A DNA stretch of 64,000 bases. Origin: Euryodendron excelsum (taxonomy: Eukaryota; Streptophyta; Magnoliopsida; Ericales; Pentaphylacaceae). Below the pieces are notes generated by a model. It ran no database searches and was not told the DNA's origin. It saw only the letters and a list, made by a program, of their open reading frames with translations. Shown here piece after piece: positions 24,941 to 33,744 of this stretch; within the stretch, counting starts at the first letter, position 1; each line of letters begins with the position of its first letter. The DNA lies in contig CM065377.1 of NCBI GenBank assembly GCA_033060915.1, forward strand, positions 59,920,683-59,984,682, in the 5' to 3' direction. The position numbers and the translations under genes are program-made.

Positions 24941-26530
24941 CAACAAAGTGTTGATATTAGGTACTTTGTACATTTTGATTAAGAAAAAAGAGCTCTGCAG
25001 AAAAAAAATTTCAGGAACAAATGAGAAGTTATCTATTACTGAGATCATGTTAGTTCCATTTACTATTATCTTTTGTTTCCCCCGTCATTAGAGCATACTC
25101 ACATTTATTCAAGATTTCAGGGTGACACCTGATTCAATTTAGGGCCATTTACAACCATCATCCAATTTTTTTATGTCAAATTTTCTTTTGGAAGGGGTCC
25201 ATTTTAGGAGAATAATCTGGGTGCATAATATTTTAAAATTTGATATTTGATTATGAAGTCAAATTAATTTACTAAAGTTCATGAATGTTAAATTCATGGA
25301 TGACATGAACCAACCTGGTTCTGTTTCAATGCAGTTTGTATGCTTCTATTGTCCTAATTTTGAAAAAATTTGTCAACCAATTAGGAAATTGTTATCCTCA
25401 TGTTACTCATTCATTCTTGGTGTAAACAAGATGTCTGAATGCTTAGAAACTTTGTAGAGAATTTTTGGTGTTACATTTTTGCAGATGGCAAGCAATAGTT
25501 TTGTAATAGTTATCTCTAGCCAAAAGTAAGATTGAATTTCTTTTGAATCATGTGGTGTTAAATCAAACATGGAGCATCATACATAACAACAGGCTTGGTT
25601 AAAGTAAGAAAAGAATAGTGTGACATTGAGATGATTGAATCTCTATGTGCTGGTATTGTGAAAGCATTCTAAAAAATTTTATTCACTACGGCATGAAAAT
25701 ATTATTATTATTATTATTATTTTTGGGGTATGTATGAAAAGATTTCATTCCTATGGTGCTGTAATACATACAAGTAGATGTGTAAAATAAGCAGATATAT
25801 GGATAATTGACTAAAATGTGTAATACTTTTCTTGCATGCTTGTATTTCCCACCCATCAAAGGACTAAGATCATGGGACTACTAATTGAGCCTTTGTCTGT
25901 CTCTGTGTTATCTTAATACTCTACTACCCTAACGAATTACGTTTTTGGAACAGCGTTCCGAAACATGGTACTCTAGCATTCCAAAACGGTGAATTTAGTG
26001 ATCCAAAGCAATCCAAAACTTTTTCCTTATTTATATCTTTAAAGGTCACCTAACAGAGGGGAAAAAAAACAATTATAATAAACAAAAATATAGAAAGAAT
26101 AGAATTTTGGTATAACAATATACAAAAGAAAAATGGGTCATAATACTCCTAGAATTTGTTTTTAGATCATTAATTTGAAAAAATATAAATTATGGTTTAT
26201 TAAATGTCTGATTATTAAAGAAAATTCTTTTAGAAGTACCTTAATTTTAATAATATGCTTTATAGAAATCTACCCTTAATGTACCATATTTTAGAACATG
26301 TGACGTACCACGTTTCGGTTCCTGTTCATGTTCCACGTACCAAAACGATTCCGGTTCTAGGTAACATAGGTGACTCTATTTGTCTATCTTCATTCTCTTT
26401 GTGTAGCAGTGAGTAAAATAGTAGGAATGGGGGAACTGTCAAAATAATGGTCAGTAAATAATGGAAAAGAGAAACAATAGGTTTTGCTATATTGGGTTAA
26501 TCATGCAAGGGGAGGAGGTTCAAGAAGACA
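24941..26530. other. Gene-poor stretch left of the Copia insertion
   Basis: No gene is supported. It contains an (ATT)n run at 25700-25721 and a possible small inverted-repeat element at 25930-26370. The pre-insertion target sequence ends TTGCT at 26535. Confidence 0.5.
25930..26370. mobile_element. Possible MITE with degenerate inverted ends
   Basis: The left segment (CGTTTTTGGAACAGCG..CCGAAAC then TGGTAC) and the reverse complement of 26303-26370 (CGTTTTGGTACGTGGAAC... CCGAAACGTGGTAC) are similar with indels. No coding content. The ends are imprecise and no target-site duplication was identified. Confidence 0.35.
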
Positions 26531-26861
26531 TTGCTTGTTAGTTCAGAAATCTATAAAAGAAAGAAGAAGATGAATAATCGCATCTAAGGCATAATTAATA
26601 TCGCTTTCCTTAAGACGATATTCGCCCCCACCAATTCTTAGAATCTGGTGTGCACCGGGTTAATGGCGAATCGCCTCCAGGATACAATGGAGCCCAGAAA
26701 AATCTGTAATTCTGACTGCGTGTTACACACATGAAATTAGACCCGAATACCCTCTGATTATCAAGTCTGCCAAGAATCTAAATGTCTATTTCTGCAGAAA
26801 CAGACTTCAGAGATGATGAATAATAAAATTAGAAAAGAATCAAGAATTGTATTACCTTTCA

Positions 26862-26869
26862 ATATATAA
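26862..26869 (-). promoter_or_regulatory. Probable TATA box in the Copia LTR
   Basis: TTTATATATT on the minus strand lies about 330 bp from the LTR end, leaving a U3 of about 650 bp upstream. The other LTR has a one-base variant (CTATATATT near 32344). Confidence 0.45.
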
Positions 26870-27205
26870 AGAAGTTGTAGGAAAAATTATGTATTATTGT
26901 CTGCAAATTTGTCATGTTTTTATAGACATTTTGGTGTCTTTTTGGACCAGACATGACTGTTAGAATTCAAATAATAACTGATTTCTAACAGTCACTTGTA
27001 GGTTTAAACACAGCCGTCGGATCGCCCATTTCTTAATCTAACGGTATGGATCGCATCTATTTATTATTTGATCATATTATACATCACACCTCTATGATCA
27101 GGTGTGGTTCTCACCATACGATCTTTTTTGCTTATGTATTAGCCATCCGATCGTTGATCATCATGATTGACAAAAATCAATGGTCTTGATCACACGCCAC
27201 ACGCG

Positions 27206-27218
27206 CACGTGCCACGTG
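27206..27218. promoter_or_regulatory. Paired G-boxes in the LTR U3
   Basis: Two CACGTG palindromes one base apart (27206-27211 and 27213-27218) are conserved in the other LTR (32689-32694 and 32696-32701). In plants CACGTG is bound by bZIP and bHLH factors. The location about 340 bp upstream of the probable TATA box fits an enhancer role, which is inference. Confidence 0.6.
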
Positions 27219-27519
27219 TCCAAGTGCCAAGTGCGCCACTAAAGCCCCATATTGCGCCACGCGACTCGCACGCGAGACGTGTGCGTGGCGCACATGTGGC
27301 TTGGCACACATGCTCACACTTGAGTGCTACACCCAATTATTACTCTAAAGCAATACATAGAAAGTTGTTGGCATTTATAAATGCCTTACAACTTCTCACT
27401 TTTCGATGTGGGATTCATTTAATAAGGCAATAAAGACTTTCTTCAAAGCTAGTTAAAACCAAAATGAAAAAACTCCAAAACTACTACATATATTATATAT
27501 TTTGAAAATAATTTCAACA

Positions 27520-27535
27520 ATCCCCCGCCATTTTC
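27520..27535 (-). other. Copia polypurine tract
   Basis: On the minus strand GAAAATGGCGGGGGAT immediately precedes the 3' LTR. It is purine-rich and in the position where plus-strand DNA priming occurs. Confidence 0.65.
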
Positions 27536-28081
27536 AAAATAATTTGAAAAACATATCCTGGCCAGATAAGGAAAACTAATGCATAAATGAAGGTGTCTTA
27601 TGGACTTGAACCATCACTTAGTGATAACACATCAAGGTTAACAAGGATGACATAGTAGGCAAGCTTTGAACTAGCAATCCTGTATAGCTAACCGGACATG
27701 TCTCACACATTAGTATTCTCTTCTTTAGGTAAATTCATAAAAGCCGACACGTGGATTGGCCTTGTGTCTATATCCTGTTTCATGAGTACTCTAGAGACTG
27801 CCCAAGTCATCATAGAAGGCAGCACCACCTTCGACACTCATATAGGTAGACTTATCTGAAGTGTTCCAGTAACTTAAACACTTCAACACAATATATTATA
27901 AGTCTATTAAGAGCATATTGCTCAACCTTCCCCATTTACATTACTGGTACCAAGCACTTTTTTTCTTGGGATGAACAATATGTATAGTGCTTGCAGTCAC
28001 TACATCTGATGTACTTTGGCTCATTGAACTCAAGACTTGATGTTTCAAGCGTTGAGTCGAGTTTCCACTAGTGATGACTAA
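27536..28081 (-). other. Copia 3' untranslated internal region
   Basis: Lies between the RNase H frame and the polypurine tract. No conserved coding sequence is seen. Confidence 0.5.
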
Positions 28082-29683
28082 TCATATGGGCCGAAGACCC
28101 ATCCCTGATGATGTTTTCTTCACCAAGTCCCTTACAAGTCCTTTAGTAAGCGGATCTGCCAAGTTTTGGCATGATCTCACAAAATCTATGGTGATAACTC
28201 CATCAGTAAGCATTTGTCTCACACTACTATGTCTCAGGCCAATATGCTTAGATTTGCCATTATAAATGTGGCTATATGCTCGTGACAGTGTAGCCTCACT
28301 ATCACAATGCAAAGATATATGTGACATTGGTTTAGACCAAAGAGGAATTTCTAACAACAAATTCCTAAGCCACTCAGCCTCTTTTCTACAAGAAGCCAAA
28401 GCTACAAACTCTGCAGCCATGGTAGAGTCTGTAATCAAAGTCTGCTTCTTAGAACCCCAGGAGATAGCTCCTCCACCAAGGAGAAATATCCACCCACTAG
28501 TTGATGTATGATCATCTTGGTCAAATATCCAACTAGCATCAGTGTATCCTTCCAAAACCGTAGAATACCAACTGTAACACAAACCATAATCCATGGTTCC
28601 TTTTAGATATTTTAAAACTCTTGTTACAGCATTCCAATGACTAGTGCCAGGATTACTAGTAAATCTACTAAGTTTACCAACTGCATAAGCAATATCAGGC
28701 CGTGTGCATGTCATAACATACATCAAACAACCAATTACCCTAGCATACTTTAATTGATCAATAGCTCTACCAGTATTAGGATACAATTTTAGATTTGAAT
28801 CAAACAGTGTACTCACAGGTTTGCAATCAAATGAATCAAATCTTCTGAGTATTTTTTCTATATAATGTGATTGACAAAGGACAATCTCATTAGTATTCCT
28901 TTTAATTCGGATACCCAAAATGATATCAGCAATACCCATGTCTTTCATTTCAAAATTAGATGACAAAAATTTCTTAACTTTCACAATGCTATCAATATCA
29001 GTACCAAAAATCAACATGTCATCTACACATAAACAGATAATCACACCTTTATCATTATTGAACTTACTATAAACACACTTATCAGATTCATATATTTTAA
29101 AGCCGTTAGTAACCATAACTTGATCAAATTTCTCATGCCACTGTTTAGGTGCTTGTTTAAATCCGTAAAGAGACTTAACCAACTTACAAACTTTATGTTC
29201 TTGTCTAGGCATGATAAAACCCTCAAGTTGGTCTATGTAAACTTCTTCACCCAATTCACCATTTAAAAATGCAGTTTTAACATCCATTTGGTGAATTTCG
29301 AAGTCATAGATAAAAGCTAATGCAATAAGCAACCGGATAGTACTAATTCTAGCAACAGGTGCATAAGTATCAAAATAGTCTATACCTTTTTGTTGTTTAA
29401 AACCTTTAGCAACTAATCTGGCCTTAAACTTGTCTATAGTTCCATCTACCTTCATTTTCTTTTTGAAAATCCATTTACATCCAACAGGAACAGAACCAGG
29501 TGGTAGATCAACTAGTTTCCAAGTTTTATTACCCATAATAGAGTCCATTTCATCTTTAATAGCCTCTTTCCAAAAAGCTGAATCTTGAGACTTCATAGCC
29601 TCATCGAATAAAAGAGGATCAGGTTCTATAGAAGGCGAAACCGAAGTTTGCTTAGAGATAGAATCTCTAGTACCTTCTACCAA
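28082..29683 (-). CDS. Copia pol 3' half: reverse transcriptase and RNase H
   Basis: An open frame of about 533 codons covers the Copia-type reverse transcriptase and RNase H. Seen in order: a lead-in WKEAIKDEMDSI, the thumb/finger motif KARLVAKGF, the DVKTAFLNGEL motif with the first catalytic Asp, SLYGFKQAP, the active-site box CVDDMLIF (family form YVDD), then RNase H with GYTDASW, a STMAAEF box and ADPLTKG. The frame is separated from the upstream gag-integrase frame by three in-frame stops in 29684-30058, so it would be part of one polyprotein in an intact relative. The Tyr-to-Cys change beside the catalytic DD may weaken activity. Confidence 0.9.
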   Translation of the reverse strand: MVEGTRDSISKQTSVSPSIEPDPLLFDEAMKSQDSAFWKEAIKDEMDSIMGNKTWKLVDLPPGSVPVGCKWIFKKKMKVDGTIDKFKARLVAKGFKQQKGIDYFDTYAPVARISTIRLLIALAFIYDFEIHQMDVKTAFLNGELGEEVYIDQLEGFIMPRQEHKVCKLVKSLYGFKQAPKQWHEKFDQVMVTNGFKIYESDKCVYSKFNNDKGVIICLCVDDMLIFGTDIDSIVKVKKFLSSNFEMKDMGIADIILGIRIKRNTNEIVLCQSHYIEKILRRFDSFDCKPVSTLFDSNLKLYPNTGRAIDQLKYARVIGCLMYVMTCTRPDIAYAVGKLSRFTSNPGTSHWNAVTRVLKYLKGTMDYGLCYSWYSTVLEGYTDASWIFDQDDHTSTSGWIFLLGGGAISWGSKKQTLITDSTMAAEFVALASCRKEAEWLRNLLLEIPLWSKPMSHISLHCDSEATLSRAYSHIYNGKSKHIGLRHSSVRQMLTDGVITIDFVRSCQNLADPLTKGLVRDLVKKTSSGMGLRPI

Positions 29684-30058
29684 ATAAACAATGAAATCTG
29701 GCCCAAAAGACTTTTCAGTCCTTATCCTTTTACTCCTTCTAGGTTCAGAAGATACAATGACATCTTTTTATGGTTCCAAAGATCGGTCCACATGTTTTCT
29801 AGCCTCATTTATGCTGGAAATAGACGTGAAACTATTTTCATAAAAGACTGCATCTCTAGATTCAAAAACGGTATTGATCTCAATTGAATCATTAGTCTCA
29901 ATAACAAGAAACCTATATCCTTTACTAAGTTCTGCATATCCCAAGAAAATGCATTCAATAGCTTTTTGTTCTAACTTCTTGATCTTAGGTTCAGGTAATC
30001 TAACAATGGCTCTGCAGCCTCAAACTTTAAGATAAGACAAATTAGGCTTTCTTTTATT
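29684..30058 (-). pseudogene. Decayed polyprotein link between integrase and reverse transcriptase
   Basis: Continuous with both neighbouring frames but holding three in-frame stops. Two are TGA where the family has Trp (after PHEL, and in the SYLKV-x-GCRAIV motif) and one is TAA further on. The conserved LEQKAIECIFLGYAELSKGY stretch lies between them. G-to-A changes explain the two TGA codons. Confidence 0.8.
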
Positions 30059-31996
30059 TCATAACTCATGTGGAGACACTTTAGACATCTTATGAGGAAC
30101 ACGATTCAAAATATAACATGCAGTTAACATAGTTTCACCCCAAAAACTATTAGAAATACCAGAATTAAAGAGCATAGCATTAGTCATTTCTACTAAAGTT
30201 CTGTTTTTCCTTTCAGCAACTCCATTTTGTTGTGGAGTGTAAGCCATAGAAGTTTCATGGATAATACCAACAGATTCACAAAATGCAGGAAAATGATATT
30301 CACCTCCCCTATCTGATCTAAGGCGTTTAATCTTAGCATTACATTGACATTCAATTTCTGTTTTATAAACTTTAAACTTATCTAAAACTTCATATTTAGC
30401 ATGTAGTAAATAAATATAACAGAATCTTGTATAATCATCAATGAAAGTCACAAAGTACTTTTTGTCTCCTATAGTAGGGGTGCTATGCATATCACACACA
30501 TCACTATGAATTAATTCCAACAAAGTAGAATTTCTATCAACCTTCGAGAATGGTTTTCTAGTGATTTTAGGATGCATACAGATTCTGCATTTATCATTCA
30601 TGTCATTTGCACATTTAGGAATTAATTCTAACTTAACCATATCATGCATTCTTCTTGAATTAACATGTCCTAAACAAAAATGCCATAAAGAAAGAGTATC
30701 AACCATATAAGTAGAAATATTCACTTTATTAATATTAAGCTTGAACATGCCCTCATACAAATATCCTTTTCCTACAAACATCCCTCCCTTAGTCAAGATA
30801 AATTTGTCCGACTCAAATACAAGTTTAAACCCAAACTTATTAAGAAGACTCCCAGACGCCAGATTCTTTCTAACTTTTGGTACATGATACACATCAGTAA
30901 GAGTAAGGCTTTTTCCAGAAGTAAACTCTAGATTCACAGATCCTTTTCCCTTGACTGCTGCAGTGGACGAGTTGCCCATGTAAGGAACATTGCCATCCTC
31001 CATGGGTTCATAGGTCTTGAAAGAACTTTTGTCTTTACAAACATGTCTCGGCGCACCAGAGTCAATCCACCATGCTTCATTATCTTCAAAGATATTAACA
31101 TTGGATATCATGGCCACAAATTTCTCCTTAGAGTCTTTAGCATCGTTTCCTTTTTGTTTCTTAAAGAAACGACACTCTTTCTTATAGTGGCCTTCCTTTT
31201 TGCAGTAGAAACATGCCCCTTTCTTTTTCTTCTTATTGTGATTCTGGTTATTTCCAGAATTATTGCCATTGTTACCAGCATTTCTGCTTCTCTTACAATT
31301 ATCTTGTCCAGATTGGGAGGGCTGTTTTAACCCTTGTCCATCCTCCATCATATGAACCTTAGAGGCATGAGAGCTATGCTCGTCATTACTGTCTCTTTTC
31401 CGAAATTCCTCCTCAATCCGAAGATGATGGCCCAATTCTTCAAGAGACAGGTCCTCCTTTTTGTGTTTAAGACTCTTTTTGTAGTCTTTCCATGATGATG
31501 GAAGTTTGTCCAAAATGGCAGAAACCGTAATGGATTCATCCATTTTCATGTCATACTGATTGAATTGGTTTAGGATATGCATGATTTCATGAAACTGCTC
31601 AATAACAGGACGAGTATCAGACATCTTATAATTGAAAAATTTTAAAGCCAGAAATTTCTTACTGGTGGCGTCCTCCATTAAATACTTGGCTTCAAGTGCA
31701 TCCCACAATTCTTTAGCAGTCCCCTTATTCTGGTACATATCGAACAGAGTATCAGACATTGCATTGCAGATGTGTCCTTTGCATATGTAGTCATCTTGCT
31801 CCCATTTCATCCTTGTCCTTGTTTCAGCCACAGTCTCATCTTCATTTGCAGCAGGCTTAGGGGTAGTGAGAACATACACCACTTTGAGACTGGCAAGTAG
31901 GAAGTGCATCTTTTTCTGCCATCTTTTGAAGTTTGTTCCATCAAAACGATCCAGTTTCATAAAGTCTGCAGAAAACTCTCGTGATGATACAGCCAT
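30059..31996 (-). CDS. Copia gag-protease-integrase
   Basis: A 645-codon frame starting at an ATG only 22 nt past the 5' LTR. Domains in order: gag (UBN2-type, opening with LDRFDGTNFKRWQ), CCHC knuckle CFYCKKEGHYKKEC near residue 260, aspartic protease WWIDSGAPRHVC near 310, the GAG-pre-integrase segment with LWHFCLGH, and the integrase core with FIDDYTRFCY and SDRGGEY. The gag packages RNA, the protease matures the polyprotein and the integrase inserts cDNA. The protease box has DSGAP where DSGAS or DSGAT is usual. The frame ends in a premature stop at 30059. Confidence 0.9.
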   Translation of the reverse strand: MAVSSREFSADFMKLDRFDGTNFKRWQKKMHFLLASLKVVYVLTTPKPAANEDETVAETRTRMKWEQDDYICKGHICNAMSDTLFDMYQNKGTAKELWDALEAKYLMEDATSKKFLALKFFNYKMSDTRPVIEQFHEIMHILNQFNQYDMKMDESITVSAILDKLPSSWKDYKKSLKHKKEDLSLEELGHHLRIEEEFRKRDSNDEHSSHASKVHMMEDGQGLKQPSQSGQDNCKRSRNAGNNGNNSGNNQNHNKKKKKGACFYCKKEGHYKKECRFFKKQKGNDAKDSKEKFVAMISNVNIFEDNEAWWIDSGAPRHVCKDKSSFKTYEPMEDGNVPYMGNSSTAAVKGKGSVNLEFTSGKSLTLTDVYHVPKVRKNLASGSLLNKFGFKLVFESDKFILTKGGMFVGKGYLYEGMFKLNINKVNISTYMVDTLSLWHFCLGHVNSRRMHDMVKLELIPKCANDMNDKCRICMHPKITRKPFSKVDRNSTLLELIHSDVCDMHSTPTIGDKKYFVTFIDDYTRFCYIYLLHAKYEVLDKFKVYKTEIECQCNAKIKRLRSDRGGEYHFPAFCESVGIIHETSMAYTPQQNGVAERKNRTLVEMTNAMLFNSGISNSFWGETMLTACYILNRVPHKMSKVSPHEL

Positions 31997-32002
31997 GATC
32001 GT

Positions 32003-32105
32003 AATATCGTCTTAAGATTGTTAGTTCAGAAATTTGTAAAAGAAAGAAGAAGATGAATAATCGCATCCAAAGCACGATTAATATCGCTTTCCTTAAAACG
32101 ATATT
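32003..32105 (-). promoter_or_regulatory. U5/primer-binding-region inverted repeat of the Copia element
   Basis: One base past the 5' LTR, where a TGG-type tRNA-binding site is expected, the minus strand reads CTTAAGACGATATT (32003-32016). Its exact complement occurs inside the LTR (perfect in the 3' LTR at 26609-26622; one mismatch in the 5' LTR at 32092-32105). The genomic RNA could form a 14-bp stem enclosing the U5 end. No tRNA 3'-end match is visible. Confidence 0.7.
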
Positions 32106-32993
32106 CACCCCCACCAATTCTCAGAATCTGGTGTGCACCGGGTTAATGGCGAATCGCCTCCAGGATACAATGGAGCCTAGAAAAATCTGTAATTCTGACT
32201 GCGTGTTGCACACACGAAATTAGACCTGAATACCCTCTGATTATCAAGTCTGCCAAGAATCTGAATGTCTATTTCTGCAGAAACAAACTTCAGAGATGAT
32301 GAATAATAAAACTAGAAAAGAATCAAGAACTGTGTTGCCTTTCAATATATAGAGAAGTTGTAAGAAAAATTATGTATTATTGTCTGCGAATTTGCCATGT
32401 TTTTATAAACATTTTGGTGTCTTTTTGGACCAGACATGACTATTAGAATTCAAATAATAACTGATTTCTAACAGTCACTTGCAGGTTTAAACACAGCTGT
32501 TGGATCGCCCATTTCTTAATCTAACGATGTAGATCGCATCTATTTATTATTTGATCATATCATACATCACACCTCTATGATCAGGTGTGGTTCTCACCAT
32601 ACGATCTTTTTTGCTTATGTATTAGCCATCCGATCGTTGATCATCATGATTGACAAAAATCAATGGTCTTGATCACACGCCACACGCGCACGTGCCACGT
32701 GTCCAAGTGCCAAGTGCGCCACTAAAGCGCTACATTGCGCCACGCGAGACGTGTGCGTAGCGCACATGTGGCTTGGCACACATGCTCACACTTGAGTGCT
32801 ACACCCAATCATTGCTCTAAAGCAATACATAGAAAGTTGTTGGCATTTATAAATGCCTTACAAAACTTTTCACTTTTCGATGTGGGATTCATTTAATAAG
32901 GTAATAAAGACTTTCTTCAAAGCTAGTCAAAACCAAAATGGAAAAACCCCAAAACTACTACATATATTATATATTTTGAAAATAATTTCAACA
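32019..32993 (-). repeat. Copia 5' LTR
   Basis: 975-bp LTR at the 5' end of the minus-strand element, matching 26536-27519 with an estimated 5 percent divergence. It retains both G-boxes and a shortened form of the GC-rich hairpin (32735-32764). Confidence 0.95.
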
Positions 32994-32998
32994 TTGCT

Positions 32999-33744
32999 CA
33001 TAAACTCTAGAAGTACATTTTGAATCTAATGACTATTGAATATTGATCTCATTAGAGGAAAATCTTACAATTGGCTAGAATGCCAGCCTTGCTCTATGAT
33101 GGAATAATGCCATGCATATAAGTGTAAATGTGCAACAAATTCTTTACTTTAAATGGATTTATAATAAACAAAAGGATAAACTTCAATGAAGGAATTCATG
33201 AAAAGTTAAAAATAGCATGGGATAAGCGCAAGGAGAGGGTACCAAAGATGATTAGGTCATGTGCAATACATATAAATGATTCTCCCATAAAGAACAGGTT
33301 GTTTCTGGTAAAACGGGATACAAATTGGGAAAAGTCAAGAGTTGAGATGGTAAACAAAGACAATGCTTTATGATTTTTGGAAAAAGGCCTAGTATAGCTG
33401 AATGGAAAAAATGGATTTGTGCAGCTAATTCACAAAGCAAGGACATCATGCTCAGATGAATTGAGTTGCTTCATCTGTTCTTGAAAAATATTCTTGTTCT
33501 CCCATTAATTTCCCCTTTAAGCTTCCTACATTGCCACTTATTTATTTTAGTTGAAATAACCAATCATCATTGGTGAGAACTTTTGCTCTTTAAGGTATTT
33601 CTACGAAGCTACATTTTACAAGTTCAACATGTTGGAGAATTTTTAGTTTAGTCTAATTATAAGGTCCAATATTCCATATGGTTTTGTATGTTCTGGTTTT
33701 ATGTATCTTATTTCTTGATATCAACCAAATATTTTCTTGTACAG
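32999..33744. other. Flank between Copia and the exon-like segment
   Basis: Sequence continuing the target of the Copia insertion. An 81-codon frame at 33128-33373 is not recognised. A pyrimidine-rich tract ending TTGTACAG at 33744 resembles an intron 3' end. Confidence 0.4.

Larger units (their letters stand above)
26536..27519 (-). repeat. Copia 3' LTR
   Basis: 984-bp LTR at the 3' end of the minus-strand element. Read on the minus strand it starts TGTTGAAATTATTTTC and ends CTGAACTAACA. It contains a TATATA motif (about 26862-26869) and two G-boxes (27206-27218). Confidence 0.95.
26536..32993 (-). mobile_element. Full-length Ty1/Copia retrotransposon
   Basis: Complete element of 6458 bp flanked by TTGCT target-site duplications (26531-26535 and 32994-32998). 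The LTRs are 26536-27519 and 32019-32993, each TGTTAG...CAACA on the plus strand. The element reads right to left: gag, protease, integrase, reverse transcriptase, RNase H, which is Copia order. The LTRs differ by an estimated 5 percent, mostly transitions, plus a roughly 10-bp indel near 27262. The polyprotein frame is broken by at least three stops, so this copy is not autonomous. Confidence 0.97.

Noticed and set aside
27167..27433. 88-codon plus-strand frame inside the Copia LTR
   Set aside because: It lies in the LTR opposite to the element's coding strand, is not open in the other LTR copy because of the indel, and has low-complexity His/Arg/Pro content.
28071..28265. Plus-strand frames over the Copia pol region
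   Set aside because: Shadow frames of the minus-strand reverse transcriptase and RNase H.
33128..33373. 81-codon plus-strand frame as an upstream exon of the interrupted gene
   Set aside because: It is open and hydrophilic but has no recognised motif and no donor linking it to the exon-like segment at 33745.
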